NCBI RefSeq assembly: GCF_003852715.1
Contig: NZ_RIAV01000021.1
Span: 1 to 50,941, forward strand
Origin: Ectobacillus antri
Lineage (GTDB): Bacteria; Bacillota; Bacilli; Bacillales; Bacillaceae_G
DNA length: 50,941 nucleotides
Direction: 5' to 3'
The position numbers were made by a program, and so were the translations under genes. The notes below the pieces were generated by a model, which was given only the letters and a program-made list of their open reading frames with translations, was not told the DNA's origin and made no database searches. The stretch's first letter is position 1; the number at the start of each line of letters is the position of its first letter. This document shows, piece after piece, positions 37,331-47,672 of the stretch.

Positions 37331-37869
37331 TGAATCAAGATATTGAAAAGGTACTTGTATCTGAAGAACAAATTCAAGAGAAGGTAAGAGAACTCGGCGC
37401 TATTATCGCACGAGATTACAAAGACACAATTCCGTTAGCAGTAGGTGTACTAAAGGGTGCGATGCCTTTCATGGCAGATCTTTTAAAACGTACAGATACT
37501 TACTTGGAGATGGATTTCATGGCAGTTTCTAGCTATGGACATTCTACAGTGTCTACGGGAGAAGTAAAAATCCTAAAGGATTTGGATACTTCTGTCGAAG
37601 GTCGTGATATTTTAATCGTCGAAGACATTATCGACAGCGGTTTAACATTAAGTTACTTAGTGGACCTGTTTAAATATCGCAAAGCAAAATCAGTCAAAAT
37701 TGTAACGTTGTTGGATAAGCCAACTGGAAGAAAAATTGATATCCAAGCAGACTACGTAGGTTATATCGTACCAAACGAGTTTGTAGTTGGTTATGGTTTG
37801 GACTACAAAGAGCAGTACCGTAATTTGCCGTATATCGGTGTATTAAAACCGAGTGTGTATTCAAGCTAA
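37327..37869 (+). CDS. hpt: Hypoxanthine phosphoribosyltransferase
   Basis: A 180-residue purine salvage enzyme that makes IMP and GMP from PRPP. The PRPP loop is '[17 protein letters not shown]' near residue 97, and 'LKGAMPF' and '[17 protein letters not shown]' are family motifs. AGGAGGA precedes two successive ATG codons (37327, 37330). In B. subtilis and Listeria the TilS and HprT proteins also act in ftsH control. Confidence 0.96.
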   Translation: MMNQDIEKVLVSEEQIQEKVRELGAIIARDYKDTIPLAVGVLKGAMPFMADLLKRTDTYLEMDFMAVSSYGHSTVSTGEVKILKDLDTSVEGRDILIVEDIIDSGLTLSYLVDLFKYRKAKSVKIVTLLDKPTGRKIDIQADYVGYIVPNEFVVGYGLDYKEQYRNLPYIGVLKPSVYSS

Positions 37870-37888
37870 TAATACATAAGTCTTACAA

Positions 37889-37918
37889 TTGGATAGGAAA
37901 GTTTTTGTATGTTACTAT
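37889..37918 (+). promoter_or_regulatory. Possible sigma-A promoter of ftsH
   Basis: TTGGAT (37889-37894), an 18-base spacer and TACTAT (37913-37918), about 35 bases before ftsH. Confidence 0.42.
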
Positions 37919-37954
37919 TTATTATAGTGTTTATGCTGTGAGAGGAGGTTAGGA

Positions 37955-39868
37955 ATGAATCGGATCTTCCGTAATACCATCTTTTATTTATTAATATTTT
38001 TAGTTGTAATCGGTGTGGTAAGTTATTTTAATGGTTCAAGCCAGCAAACAAAGCCGGTTCGCTATGATACATTCCTAGATCGCTTAGATAAGGGAGAGGT
38101 CAAGGAAGTTAATTTGCAACCGAAAAATGGTGTGTTTGAGCTTAAAGGACAATTCACGGAATATAATAAAGATGAATTTTTTGTGACGTATGCAGCCAAC
38201 ACAGAAGAGTTGCAAAAGAAATTAAATGACAGTGCGAAAAATACAAAGGTGAATTACCAACCTGCTGAAGAAACGAGCGCGTGGGTAACGTTCTTCACTT
38301 CCATCATTCCATTTGTTATCATCTTTATTTTATTCTTCTTCTTACTAAACCAAGCGCAGGGCGGCGGTAGTCGTGTTATGAACTTTGGTAAAAGTAAAGC
38401 AAAGCTATATAACGATGATAAAAAGAAAGTTCGTTTCCGTGATGTTGCAGGAGCAGATGAGGAAAAACAAGAACTTGTAGAAGTTGTTGAGTTCTTGAAA
38501 GATCCTCGTAAATTTGCAGAGTTAGGTGCACGTATTCCAAAAGGGGTGCTATTAGTTGGACCTCCGGGAACTGGTAAAACATTGCTAGCAAGAGCTGTAG
38601 CTGGAGAAGCTGGTGTGCCGTTCTTCTCTATCAGTGGTTCTGACTTCGTAGAGATGTTCGTCGGTGTCGGTGCTTCACGTGTACGTGACTTGTTTGAAAA
38701 CGCGAAAAAGAATGCACCTTGTATCATTTTTATTGACGAAATTGATGCGGTAGGTCGTCAGCGTGGCGCTGGTCTTGGCGGTGGCCATGATGAGCGTGAG
38801 CAAACATTAAACCAATTGCTTGTTGAAATGGATGGGTTTGGTGCAAACGAAGGTATTATTATCGTAGCAGCTACAAACCGTCCTGATATTCTAGATCCAG
38901 CGTTATTACGTCCTGGCCGTTTTGACCGTCAAATTACAGTTGATCGTCCTGACGTAAATGGTCGTGAAGCGGTACTAAAAGTACATGCTCGCAACAAACC
39001 ACTTGATGAAAGCATTAACCTGCGCGCTATCGCAATGCGCACACCGGGCTTTTCAGGTGCTGATTTAGAAAACCTATTGAACGAGGCTGCGCTTGTAGCG
39101 GCTCGTCAAAATAAGAAGAAGATTGACATGGAGGATATTGATGAGGCAACGGATCGTGTAATTGCAGGTCCAGCTAAAAAGAGCCGTGTAATCTCTGAAA
39201 AAGAAAGAAACATTGTCGCTTATCATGAAGCAGGTCATACAGTAATTGGTATGGTCCTTGATGAAGCAGATATGGTGCATAAAGTAACAATCGTTCCTCG
39301 TGGGCAAGCTGGTGGCTATGCTGTTATGCTTCCAAAAGAAGATCGTTACTTCATGACAAAACCGGAATTGTTGGATAAAATTGCAGGATTGCTTGGTGGT
39401 CGTGTTGCTGAGGAAATCGTGTTCGGTGAAGTAAGTACAGGTGCTCACAATGACTTCCAACGCGCAACGGGCATTGCAAGAAGAATGGTAACAGAATTCG
39501 GTATGAGCGATAAACTCGGTCCTATGCAGTTTGGAAACTCACAAGGTCAAGTATTCTTGGGCAGAGACTTCCATTCCGAGCAAAACTACAGCGATGCTAT
39601 TGCTCATGAAATCGATTTGGAGATGCAACGCATCATGAAAGAGTCTTATGCTCGTGCGAAGCAAATCCTAACTGATAATCGTGATAAGCTTGAATTAATC
39701 GCAAAAACGTTGCTTGAAGTGGAAACTTTGGATGCGGAACAAATTAAAAGCTTGTTTGAAAACGGTGTAATGCCTGATAGAACGGCAACTACGTTTAATA
39801 CAGATGATGTGAAAGTTAATATTTCCGCTAAAAAAGATGAAGCAAAAGAAGAAGAGCCAAAGGAGTGA
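37955..39868 (+). CDS. ftsH: ATP-dependent zinc metalloprotease FtsH
   Basis: A 637-residue membrane AAA+ protease. Two transmembrane helices lie at about 8-24 and 110-130 with an extracytoplasmic loop between. Walker A GPPGTGKT is at 202-209, Walker B '[12 protein letters not shown]' near 260, and the zinc site HEAGH at 424-428. The C-terminal tail is charged and Glu/Lys-rich. It degrades SpoVM and other membrane or regulatory proteins and is needed for sporulation. AGGAGG precedes ATG 37955. Confidence 0.98.
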   Translation: MNRIFRNTIFYLLIFLVVIGVVSYFNGSSQQTKPVRYDTFLDRLDKGEVKEVNLQPKNGVFELKGQFTEYNKDEFFVTYAANTEELQKKLNDSAKNTKVNYQPAEETSAWVTFFTSIIPFVIIFILFFFLLNQAQGGGSRVMNFGKSKAKLYNDDKKKVRFRDVAGADEEKQELVEVVEFLKDPRKFAELGARIPKGVLLVGPPGTGKTLLARAVAGEAGVPFFSISGSDFVEMFVGVGASRVRDLFENAKKNAPCIIFIDEIDAVGRQRGAGLGGGHDEREQTLNQLLVEMDGFGANEGIIIVAATNRPDILDPALLRPGRFDRQITVDRPDVNGREAVLKVHARNKPLDESINLRAIAMRTPGFSGADLENLLNEAALVAARQNKKKIDMEDIDEATDRVIAGPAKKSRVISEKERNIVAYHEAGHTVIGMVLDEADMVHKVTIVPRGQAGGYAVMLPKEDRYFMTKPELLDKIAGLLGGRVAEEIVFGEVSTGAHNDFQRATGIARRMVTEFGMSDKLGPMQFGNSQGQVFLGRDFHSEQNYSDAIAHEIDLEMQRIMKESYARAKQILTDNRDKLELIAKTLLEVETLDAEQIKSLFENGVMPDRTATTFNTDDVKVNISAKKDEAKEEEPKE

Positions 39869-39889
39869 CTTTACGTCACTCCTTTTTTC
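39858..39889 (+). terminator. Terminator after ftsH
   Basis: aaaggagtgac pairs with gtcactccttt around a 5-base loop, followed by T residues; the ftsH stop codon is inside the stem. Confidence 0.92.
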
Positions 39890-39927
39890 TTGCAAGATAA
39901 TGAACATGCAGTAGGGAGTGTGAAGAT

Positions 39928-40698
39928 ATGATTTTTGTGTTAGATGTGGGAAATACGAACGCGGTTCTTGGAGTGTTTGAACAAGGAACACTTAGGCAAC
40001 ATTGGCGAGTAGAGACAAATCGTAACAAAACGGAAGATGAGTACGGTATGCTCGTAAAGGAACTGTTACAACACGAAGGGATTCAATTTAGTGATATTAC
40101 AGGAATTATTATCTCCTCTGTAGTTCCTCCTATTATGTTTGCTTTAGAGAGAATGTGCGAAAAGTATTTTAAACGTAAGCCTCTTGTAGTAGGACCAGGA
40201 ATTAAAACAGGTCTTAATATTAAATATGAAAATCCCCGTGAAGTAGGTGCTGACCGTATTGTGAATGCTGTGGCTGCCATCCAAATGTATGGAGGTCCGT
40301 TGGTTATTGTAGATTTTGGTACAGCAACAACGTATTGCTATATTGATGAACACAAAAACTATATGGGTGGAGCTATTACACCGGGAATTATGATTTCAGC
40401 GGAGGCTTTATATAGCCGAGCTGCCAAGCTTCCTAGGATTGAAATTACTCGTCCAAGTGAAGTGATTGGAAGAAATACGGTTAGTGCTATGCAAGCAGGA
40501 ATTTTATTCGGCTATGTTGGTCAAGTAGAGGGCATCGTAAAGCGTATGAAGGAGCAGGCCAAAACAGAACCATTGGTCGTTGCTACAGGTGGACTGGCCA
40601 AATTGATTGCTGAGGAGTCCGATGTAATTGATATTGTCGATCCGTTTTTAACACTAAAAGGCTTATACATGCTTTATGAGCGTAATGTAATTCAATAA
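39928..40698 (+). CDS. coaX: Type III pantothenate kinase
   Basis: A 256-residue CoaX, the first enzyme of CoA synthesis from pantothenate. The ASKHA-fold motif '[12 protein letters not shown]' begins at residue 6, '[11 protein letters not shown]' and '[13 protein letters not shown]' are the pantothenate-binding and phosphate motifs, and 'GGAITPGI' follows. AGGGAG precedes ATG 39928. hslO follows after 18 bases. Confidence 0.96.
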   Translation: MIFVLDVGNTNAVLGVFEQGTLRQHWRVETNRNKTEDEYGMLVKELLQHEGIQFSDITGIIISSVVPPIMFALERMCEKYFKRKPLVVGPGIKTGLNIKYENPREVGADRIVNAVAAIQMYGGPLVIVDFGTATTYCYIDEHKNYMGGAITPGIMISAEALYSRAAKLPRIEITRPSEVIGRNTVSAMQAGILFGYVGQVEGIVKRMKEQAKTEPLVVATGGLAKLIAEESDVIDIVDPFLTLKGLYMLYERNVIQ

Positions 40699-40716
40699 GA
40701 GAAGGGTGATTTAGAT

Positions 40717-41595
40717 ATGAAGGATTATTTAGTAAAAGCACTTGCTTTTAACGGTGAGGTACGTGCATATGCAACAGTTACAACCCATACAGTTCGAGAA
40801 GCTCAAAAACGTCATGATACATGGAGAACAGCCTCAGCCGCGTTAGGAAGATCGCTAACTGCAGGTGCTATGATGGGTTCTATGCTAAAGGGTGAGCAAA
40901 AGCTTACTATCAAGGTGGAAGGAAACGGGCCACTTGGGCATATTCTAGTTGATGCAAATGCTAAAGGTGAGGTACGTGGTTACGTGGCAAATCCTCATGT
41001 AGATTTTGAGGCAAATGAGCAAAACAAGCTTCGTGTTTATCAAGCAGTTGGTACGGAAGGATATTTAACAGTTATTAAAGACATAGGTATGAGAGAACCA
41101 TTTACAGGACAGGTTCCAATCGTTTCAGGAGAACTTGGAGAAGACTTTACTTATTATTTTGCAGTGTCAGAGCAAACGCCGGCTTCAGTTGGTGTTGGGG
41201 TACTGGTGAATGGTGATGATAGTATATTGGCAGCTGGTGGATTTATTTTGCAAATCATGCCTGGGGCGCAGGAAGAAACGATTACCTTCCTAGAAAATAA
41301 ATTAAAAACCATTATCCCAGTTTCTCGAATGGTTGAGCAAGGATTTACACCTGAGCAAATGTTACACGAACTGGTAGGGGAAGAAAATCTTAAAATTCTA
41401 GAGCATATGGATGTTGCTTTTCAATGCACATGCTCCAGAGAACGTATTGAAGCTGTGTTAGTAAGCTTAGGAAAAGGTGAATTAGAAGCAATGCGTGAAG
41501 AAGAGGATAAAACAGAAGTACATTGTCATTTCTGTAACGAGCGCTATATTTTTACAGAAGAGGACTTAACGCAGATTATTGAAGAAATAAAATAA
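40717..41595 (+). CDS. hslO: Redox-regulated chaperone Hsp33
   Basis: A 292-residue Hsp33. The C-terminal redox switch contains four zinc-binding cysteines: C237 and C239 (CTC) and C270 and C273 (CHFC). Oxidation releases zinc and activates the holdase. '[22 protein letters not shown]' near residue 70 is conserved in the family. GAAGGGTGA precedes ATG 40717. In B. subtilis a yacD (PrsA-like isomerase) gene lies between hslO and cysK; it is not present here. Confidence 0.96.
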   Translation: MKDYLVKALAFNGEVRAYATVTTHTVREAQKRHDTWRTASAALGRSLTAGAMMGSMLKGEQKLTIKVEGNGPLGHILVDANAKGEVRGYVANPHVDFEANEQNKLRVYQAVGTEGYLTVIKDIGMREPFTGQVPIVSGELGEDFTYYFAVSEQTPASVGVGVLVNGDDSILAAGGFILQIMPGAQEETITFLENKLKTIIPVSRMVEQGFTPEQMLHELVGEENLKILEHMDVAFQCTCSRERIEAVLVSLGKGELEAMREEEDKTEVHCHFCNERYIFTEEDLTQIIEEIK

Positions 41596-41712
41596 TTTTA
41601 ACTTTTCTAAAAAATATAAACAATATCAAGTGATTACGATTGACAAATGATGAGCACTCTGTGAAAATGTTTATAAATTCAATAAAATTACTTGGTAATA
41701 GGGGTGACGGAG

Positions 41713-42636
41713 ATGAAGATTGCACAATCTGTTTCAGATTTGATTGGAAAAACACCAATTGTGAAGCTAAATCGCATTGTCGATGAGGATAGTGCCGATA
41801 TCTACTTAAAGCTGGAGTTCATGAATCCTGGCAGCAGCGTAAAGGATCGTATTGCTTTAGCGATGATTGAGGCTGCGGAGAAGGAAGGATTATTGAAGGA
41901 AGGCGACACAATAATTGAACCAACGAGTGGAAATACAGGAATTGGATTAGCTATGGTGGCCGCGGCAAAAGGGTATAAAACAATCTTAGTTATGCCTGAA
42001 ACGATGAGCATGGAACGTCGAAATTTATTGCGTGCTTATGGAGCGGAATTGGTGCTAACGCCTGGTCCTGAAGGGATGGGAGGTGCCATTCGTAAGGCAG
42101 AAGAGCTTGCGAAAGAGCACGGCTACTTTATGCCTCAGCAATTTAAAAACGAAGCAAACCCTGAAGTCCATCGTTTAACAACAGGTCCTGAAATTATTGA
42201 GCAAATGGGCGAACAATTGGATGCTTTTGTTTCTGGAATTGGAACTGGTGGAACAATCTCTGGCGCCGGCGCAGTATTAAAAGAAAAGTATCCAAATCTA
42301 CAAATTATTGCAGTTGAACCTGCGGATTCCCCAGTCCTATCGGGTGGGAAACCAGGTCCTCATAAAATCCAAGGAATTGGTGCTGGATTTGTGCCGGATA
42401 TATTGAATACGGACATCTATGATGAAGTTATCACAGTAAAAAATGAACAGGCTTTTGAATATGCACGTTTAGTGGGCAAAAATGAAGGGATTCTTGTAGG
42501 GATTTCCTCGGGAGCCGCTATATACGCTGCGCTAGAAGTGGCAAAGCGCCTTGGTAAAGGCAAGAAGGTTTTGGCTATCATCCCAAGCAACGGTGAACGT
42601 TACCTAAGCACACCTCTATACCAATTCGAATCTTAA
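41713..42636 (+). CDS. cysK: Cysteine synthase
   Basis: A 307-residue O-acetylserine (thiol)-lyase. The PLP lysine is K44 in 'NPGSSVKDR'. '[20 protein letters not shown]' binds substrate, and '[10 protein letters not shown]' binds the PLP phosphate. I chose ATG 41713 behind GGGGTGACGGAG; the in-frame ATG 41692 would add seven residues and has no ribosome binding site. A TTGACA at 41640-41645 lies in the upstream gap without a clear -10 partner; CymR control, known in B. subtilis, is not shown. Confidence 0.96.
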   Translation: MKIAQSVSDLIGKTPIVKLNRIVDEDSADIYLKLEFMNPGSSVKDRIALAMIEAAEKEGLLKEGDTIIEPTSGNTGIGLAMVAAAKGYKTILVMPETMSMERRNLLRAYGAELVLTPGPEGMGGAIRKAEELAKEHGYFMPQQFKNEANPEVHRLTTGPEIIEQMGEQLDAFVSGIGTGGTISGAGAVLKEKYPNLQIIAVEPADSPVLSGGKPGPHKIQGIGAGFVPDILNTDIYDEVITVKNEQAFEYARLVGKNEGILVGISSGAAIYAALEVAKRLGKGKKVLAIIPSNGERYLSTPLYQFES

Positions 42637-42644
42637 AATAATAA

Positions 42645-42686
42645 GAAGGGCATCCCTTACAACGTTAAAGGGATGCCCTCTTTTTG
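42645..42686 (+). terminator. Terminator after cysK
   Basis: aagggcatccctt pairs with aagggatgccctc around a 9-base loop, followed by TTTTT. In the rest of the 306-bp gap to pabB I see no gene; a TAGAAT at about 42903-42908 is a possible -10 box for the folate operon, without a good -35. Confidence 0.9.
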
Positions 42687-42942
42687 GTTAGGATTCCTTA
42701 CTCGGAATCACAATAAGCACAGAGTAGAAGTTTTACTGTTCTTACAGGTAATGTTACAATTTTCAGTTCATCCTGAAGTAAAAGCGCAAGGGAGTCTCGT
42801 GCACTAAGGATGCTTCCTAATCGTCCATGTTCATTGGAAATCTAGCCAGGAATTTTAAAAGAGGCCTCTTAAAAAAGAGTGAAGAGACTGAAAACATCGT
42901 GTAGAATGGAAGCGTACTAACTAATTGATATGAGGTGTGAAT

Positions 42943-44334
42943 ATGAAGCAACAAATATTTGCTGTTTCTATGCCGTACGAAAAGGATCTTTTTCTTCAAT
43001 ATAAAAATTTATCGCAATCTAAGTGGCAGCACTTCATTTTAGAGAGCGGTCGCGGTGGTCGCTACAGTATGGCGGGACTAGAGCCAGTGGCTGTCTTACG
43101 TGGAAAGGGTGAAGAGCTTCGTATTCAAGAAGGCGGTCAAGAATCGGTTCTTAAAGGAAACCCGTTAGATCTCGTAAAGAACTACATGGCCGAACGTTAC
43201 GTTAAACATGATGATTCTTTGCCTCCTTTTCAGGGGGGGGCTATGGGTTATTTTAGCTATGACTGTATCCGATACATAGAGCGTCTTGATGATAAAGCAC
43301 AAGATGATTTAGAACTGCCCGATGTTTTCTTGATGATATACGATGAGGTGATTGTGTTTGATCATAAGGAGCGTGTCCTGTGGGTAATAGTTCGTCATCA
43401 TGATGAAAAGCAGGCAACAGAGCGTCTGCAATATCTGCAGCATATATGGACACAACAGGTGGATTCTGTAGCTATTCCACTACAAAACACTCGCGAATTT
43501 ACCCCTTACGTGTCGTTTACGGAAGAAGAGTTTGTGAAAGCTGTAGAGCGTATTCAAGAGTATATTGCGTCAGGTGATGTATTTCAGGTTAACTTATCTG
43601 TGAGACAATCGCAGCCATTACGTTCCCATCCTATTGAAATTTATGAGAAATTACGTGAAATCAATCCATCACCGTATATGGGGTATATGGAACTGGGTGA
43701 TTTCCAAATTGTGAGCGGTTCACCGGAACTGCTTATTAAAAAAGCAGGAATGGAAGTTAGCACCCGTCCTATTGCTGGTACTCGTTCAAGAGGAAAAGAT
43801 GCGCAAGAAGATGAAGTTTTAGCAAAAGAACTGATTGAAAATGAAAAAGAGCGTGCTGAACATGTGATGCTCGTAGATCTTGAACGCAATGACTTAGGAC
43901 GTGTTTGTCGTTATGGTACGGTGGAAGTAAATGAATTTATGGCGATTGAAAAATATTCACATGTGATGCATATTGTTTCCAATGTTCGCGGTGAACTAGA
44001 GGAAGGAAAAGATGCATTTGATATTTTAAAGGCAGTATTTCCAGGCGGTACGATTACAGGTGCTCCTAAAATTCGTACAATGGAAATTATTGAAGAGTTA
44101 GAGCCAGTTCGAAGAGGTATTTATACAGGCTCTATTGGATGGCTTAGCTTCTCCGGTGAAATGGAGCTTAATATTGTGATTCGTACATTGCTGGCTAAGG
44201 GCGGATATGCACATGTGCAGGCAGGAGCTGGTATAGTTATTGATTCAAATCCTCAAAATGAATATAAGGAATCATTAAAAAAAGCAGTGGCTTTATGGCG
44301 TGCTAAAGAAGCTAGTGAACAGGTGGGTGAGTAA
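42943..44334 (+). CDS. pabB: Aminodeoxychorismate synthase component I
   Basis: A 463-residue chorismate-binding enzyme that, with PabA, turns chorismate into 4-amino-4-deoxychorismate. Motifs include '[16 protein letters not shown]', '[23 protein letters not shown]', '[12 protein letters not shown]' and '[18 protein letters not shown]'. An eight-G tract lies at 43233-43240, read in frame as part of 'FQGGAMGYF'. ATG 42943 follows GAGGTG closely; a GTG at 42937 would overlap it. It is the first gene of the folate operon. Confidence 0.95.
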   Translation: MKQQIFAVSMPYEKDLFLQYKNLSQSKWQHFILESGRGGRYSMAGLEPVAVLRGKGEELRIQEGGQESVLKGNPLDLVKNYMAERYVKHDDSLPPFQGGAMGYFSYDCIRYIERLDDKAQDDLELPDVFLMIYDEVIVFDHKERVLWVIVRHHDEKQATERLQYLQHIWTQQVDSVAIPLQNTREFTPYVSFTEEEFVKAVERIQEYIASGDVFQVNLSVRQSQPLRSHPIEIYEKLREINPSPYMGYMELGDFQIVSGSPELLIKKAGMEVSTRPIAGTRSRGKDAQEDEVLAKELIENEKERAEHVMLVDLERNDLGRVCRYGTVEVNEFMAIEKYSHVMHIVSNVRGELEEGKDAFDILKAVFPGGTITGAPKIRTMEIIEELEPVRRGIYTGSIGWLSFSGEMELNIVIRTLLAKGGYAHVQAGAGIVIDSNPQNEYKESLKKAVALWRAKEASEQVGE

Positions 44335-44338
44335 AGAT

Positions 44339-44926
44339 ATGATTTTAATGATTGATAACTATGATTCCTTTACGTTTAATCTTGTGCAGTTTCTGGGAGA
44401 ATTAGGACAGGAACTCGTCGTAAAAAGAAATGATGCACTGACAATAGAAGAGATTGAAGCAATGGAGCCTTCCTTTTTAATGATATCTCCCGGTCCGTGC
44501 AGCCCAAATGAAGCGGGAATTAGTTTGGAAGTTATCAAACATTTTGCAGGGAAAATACCTATTTTTGGTGTGTGTTTAGGCCATCAAGCCATTGCGCAAG
44601 TATTTGGAGGAGATGTAATTCGCGCAGACCGCTTAATGCACGGGAAGACATCTTTAATGTACCACGATGGACGTACAGTGTTTAAAGGTATACCAAGTCC
44701 GTTTCACGCGACGCGTTATCATTCTCTAATCGTTAAAAAAGAGACATTACCCGATTGTTTAGAAGTTACGGCCTGGACAGAGCAAGGTGAAATCATGGGA
44801 GTGAGACATAAAACATTAGCGGTTGAAGGTGTACAATTTCATCCTGAGTCCATTATGACCACACATGGTAAGGAATTGTTGCAAAACTTTATTTCTCACT
44901 ACAGTAGGAAAGAAACGACATGCTGA
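44339..44926 (+). CDS. pabA: Aminodeoxychorismate/anthranilate synthase component II
   Basis: A 195-residue class I glutamine amidotransferase. It supplies ammonia to PabB and, in Bacillus, also to TrpE. The nucleophile is C79 in '[10 protein letters not shown]', and the His-Glu pair is in '[10 protein letters not shown]' near residue 170. AGGTGGGTGA precedes ATG 44339, 4 bases after pabB. It overlaps pabC by 7 bases. Confidence 0.96.
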   Translation: MILMIDNYDSFTFNLVQFLGELGQELVVKRNDALTIEEIEAMEPSFLMISPGPCSPNEAGISLEVIKHFAGKIPIFGVCLGHQAIAQVFGGDVIRADRLMHGKTSLMYHDGRTVFKGIPSPFHATRYHSLIVKKETLPDCLEVTAWTEQGEIMGVRHKTLAVEGVQFHPESIMTTHGKELLQNFISHYSRKETTC

Positions 44927-45795
44927 TTTATGTGAATGGCTCATATGTAGAAGAAGCGGATGCAAGAATATCTCCTTATGACCATGGATTTTTATATGGT
45001 CTAGGCGTATTTGAAACATTCCGTGTATATAACGGTCATCCATTTTTATTTCATGATCATTATGAGCGGCTTGTTGCCGCTCTTGCTTTTTTAAATATTG
45101 AATGGAATATGGACAAAGCAGTGGTACTGGGTATTTTGCAAGAGCTGTTGCAAAAGAACGGTATAAAGGATGCGTATATTCGTTTAAATGTTTCAGCAGG
45201 GAATGGTGAAGTAGGTTTGCAGGTAACTCCTTATACAAAACCATCTGTTATCATGTTCATTAAGCCGCTACCTTTATCTAATATTATCGTTGAAAAAGAA
45301 GGAGTGATGCTACGGATACCTCGAAATACGCCGGAGGGACCTTGGCGTTTAAAGTCACACCACTATATGAATAATATTCTTGGTAAAAGAGAAGTGGGAG
45401 CGGACGTGAATAAGGAAGGTTTATTTTTTACAAAAGAAGGCTGGTTGGCAGAAGGTGTTGTATCAAACATCTTTTTTAGCAAAGATAACACACTATATAC
45501 ACCTTCTATTGAAACAGGGATTTTAAACGGTATCACTCGAAATTTCGTGATATGTTTAGCTAAGAGCCTTGGATATGAGGTAGAAGAAGGTTTATACACA
45601 GAAGAGAACCTTCTTAGTAGTACAGAAGTATTTGTTACTAATTCGATTCAAGAAATCGTACCAATCCACAAAATTTCTTCGGTTTTATTTCCCGGAAAAG
45701 AGGGTAAGATTACAAACGAACTTAGTCATGCATACAGGCAACATCGTAACACCTTATGGCGTGTAGAGGATGTTGTGAAAGGAGAAGGGTTATGA
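44920..45795 (+). CDS. pabC: 4-amino-4-deoxychorismate lyase
   Basis: A 291-residue fold-IV PLP enzyme that releases pyruvate to give p-aminobenzoate. The PLP lysine is K145 in '[19 protein letters not shown]', and '[20 protein letters not shown]' near 19 is the family's N-terminal motif. 'VSNIFF' near 187 is also typical. It overlaps both pabA (7 bases) and folP (ATGA). Confidence 0.95.
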   Translation: MLIYVNGSYVEEADARISPYDHGFLYGLGVFETFRVYNGHPFLFHDHYERLVAALAFLNIEWNMDKAVVLGILQELLQKNGIKDAYIRLNVSAGNGEVGLQVTPYTKPSVIMFIKPLPLSNIIVEKEGVMLRIPRNTPEGPWRLKSHHYMNNILGKREVGADVNKEGLFFTKEGWLAEGVVSNIFFSKDNTLYTPSIETGILNGITRNFVICLAKSLGYEVEEGLYTEENLLSSTEVFVTNSIQEIVPIHKISSVLFPGKEGKITNELSHAYRQHRNTLWRVEDVVKGEGL

Positions 45796-46631
45796 ACAGA
45801 TATAATATAGCGTGTGGACCTTATGAACTTCGTATTTCTGAAAAAACGATAATTATGGGAATATTGAATATTACACCAGACTCTTTTTCTGATGGTGGTA
45901 CATATGATGAAGTTGGTGCGGCTGTTAACCGAGCAAAAGAGATGATTGAACAAGGTGCGCATATCATTGATATCGGAGGTGAATCTACGCGTCCTGGTGC
46001 AATTAAGGTGTCGCAAGAAGAAGAGTTAAACCGAGTTATCCCTATTATTCAAGCTGTATCTAAACAAGTTTCTGCTCCTATATCTGTTGATACATATAAA
46101 GCGGAGGTAGCTCGTCAGGCTATCGAAGCCGGAGCTCATATTATCAATGACATTTGGGGAGCGAAAGCTGATCCTAAAATGGCAGAAGTCGCGGCATATT
46201 ATGAGGTTCCTATTGTGTTAATGCATAATCGTGATAATCAAAACTATCGCAATTTACTTGCGGATATGATTGGTGATTTATACGAAAGCGTTAGAATTGC
46301 GAAGCGCGCCGGCGTCAGGGATGAAAATATTATTTTAGACCCGGGAATTGGTTTTGCGAAGACACCAGAACAAAATCTTGAGGTTATGCGCAATTTAGAA
46401 CAACTAACCGTGCTTGGATATCCTGTATTGCTTGGTACGTCCAGAAAGTCGTTTATCGGACATGTACTAGATCTTCCGGTAGAGGAAAGGATGGAGGGTA
46501 GCGGAGCAACAGTTTGTTTAGGTATCCAAAAAGGGTGCGATATTGTACGTGTACATGATGTACGAGAAACAGCAAGAATGGCAAAAATGATGGATGCCAT
46601 GCTGGGTAAGGGAAGTGTTTGGGTTGGATAA
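45792..46631 (+). CDS. folP: Dihydropteroate synthase
   Basis: A 279-residue TIM-barrel DHPS, the sulfonamide target; it joins pABA to the pterin. 'IMGILNITPDSFSDGG' near residue 21 and 'HIIDIGGESTRPG' near 57 are the two pterin/pyrophosphate motifs. 'TSRKSFIGHVL' near 217 carries the pABA-loop residues. I chose ATG 45792 behind AAAGGAGAA; it overlaps the pabC stop by 4 bases. Confidence 0.97.
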   Translation: MNRYNIACGPYELRISEKTIIMGILNITPDSFSDGGTYDEVGAAVNRAKEMIEQGAHIIDIGGESTRPGAIKVSQEEELNRVIPIIQAVSKQVSAPISVDTYKAEVARQAIEAGAHIINDIWGAKADPKMAEVAAYYEVPIVLMHNRDNQNYRNLLADMIGDLYESVRIAKRAGVRDENIILDPGIGFAKTPEQNLEVMRNLEQLTVLGYPVLLGTSRKSFIGHVLDLPVEERMEGSGATVCLGIQKGCDIVRVHDVRETARMAKMMDAMLGKGSVWVG

Positions 46632-46986
46632 AATCTTTGTCAAAGAGATGGAGTTTTATGGATATCATGGTGTGTTTCCGGAAGAAACTAGACTAGGACA
46701 ACGGTTTAAAGTAGATTTAACAGTTCACCTTGACTTACGTAGAGCAGGAGTTACAGATGATCTTTCGCAATCTGTAAATTATGGAGAGTTATATCAGCTA
46801 TGTGAAAAGATTGTGCAAGGTAAGCCATATAAGCTTGTTGAATCTGTCGCTGAAAATATCGCTATGCAAATTTTGCATCAATATGAAAGTATCCAATCTT
46901 GCACAGTGAAGGTTATTAAACCGGATCCACCTATTCCAGGTCATTATCGTGAGGTGGCTGTTGAGATTACAAGGAGCCGCGCATGA
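46624..46986 (+). CDS. folB: Dihydroneopterin aldolase
   Basis: A 120-residue FolB. 'MEFYGYHGVFPEETRLGQRFKVDL' and 'VKVIKPDPPIPGHYREVAVEITR' are the family signatures; the catalytic lysine is in the latter and the glutamate near residue 17. I chose TTG 46624, which gives the same 120-residue length as B. subtilis FolB, although the ribosome binding site (GGGAAG) is modest; the gene overlaps folP by 8 bases and may rely on coupling. Confidence 0.95.
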   Translation: MDKIFVKEMEFYGYHGVFPEETRLGQRFKVDLTVHLDLRRAGVTDDLSQSVNYGELYQLCEKIVQGKPYKLVESVAENIAMQILHQYESIQSCTVKVIKPDPPIPGHYREVAVEITRSRA

Positions 46987-47498
46987 CAAACATAGCATAT
47001 ATAGGATTAGGTTCTAATATAGGAGATCGGTTTGGGTATTTAAAGCAAGCAGTTTTCTTACTGAATGAATTAGATAACACTAAAGTAGAAAAGGTTTCTT
47101 CTGTTTATGAAACTGCGCCGGTAGGATATGTAGAACAAGAGCCATTTCTGAATATTGCTATACAAGTTTCTACCAATATGGACGCGCATAAACTCTTGGA
47201 AACTATGCAAAGTATTGAAATGAAGTTAGGAAGAAAAAGGGAAATTCGCTGGGGACCTCGTACAATTGACCTTGACATTTTGCTGTATAATCATGAAAAT
47301 ATTGAAACAGAGAGCCTTATTGTTCCTCATCCTCGGATGTATGAACGGGCGTTTGTGCTTGTACCTCTTTGTGACATTAATAAAGATGTCAAGCAGTCTA
47401 TTTCAGATATGCAACTAGAAGAGATGATAAGGCGAGAAGGAGTTACGGTATGGAAGCGGACAAGTGGGGAAGGCGCATCCGCGCTTTTAGAAAATTAA
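46983..47498 (+). CDS. folK: HPPK, 6-hydroxymethyl-7,8-dihydropterin pyrophosphokinase
   Basis: A 171-residue HPPK that transfers pyrophosphate to hydroxymethyl-dihydropterin, making the FolP substrate. 'AYIGLGSNIGDR' starts the protein, and 'RWGPRTIDLDILLY' near 80 holds the Mg-binding aspartates. ATGA overlap with folB. Its last 49 bases overlap yazB. Confidence 0.96.
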   Translation: MTNIAYIGLGSNIGDRFGYLKQAVFLLNELDNTKVEKVSSVYETAPVGYVEQEPFLNIAIQVSTNMDAHKLLETMQSIEMKLGRKREIRWGPRTIDLDILLYNHENIETESLIVPHPRMYERAFVLVPLCDINKDVKQSISDMQLEEMIRREGVTVWKRTSGEGASALLEN

Positions 47499-47656
47499 AA
47501 GGATACACACAAGAAGGCTTTGCGAAGCGTCTAGGTATATCAGTTTCTATTTTGGGAGAAATTGAACGTGGTAACCGACTCCCAAGTGAAGAATTTATCT
47601 TACAAGTTATTAAAGAGTTAAATGTTTCAATAGAAGAATTAAAACCTAAAGAGTAA
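47450..47656 (+). CDS. yazB: XRE-family helix-turn-helix protein (YazB)
   Basis: A 68-residue single-domain Cro/CI-type regulator. The HTH is 'YTQEGFAKRLGISVSILGEIERGNRLPS' at about 19-46. It matches YazB of B. subtilis in size and place; its DNA targets are unknown. The ATG lies inside folK (49-base overlap), so translation is coupled, and dusB follows after 16 bases. A regulator fixed within the folate operon could sense or tune it, but that is only inference. Confidence 0.88.
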   Translation: MEADKWGRRIRAFRKLKGYTQEGFAKRLGISVSILGEIERGNRLPSEEFILQVIKELNVSIEELKPKE

Positions 47657-47672
47657 GAGAGGAGGGAAAGAA

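Noticed and set aside
38254-38727. A 157-codon open frame on the minus strand over ftsH
   Set aside because: It lies within the conserved ftsH reading frame and resembles no protein I know.
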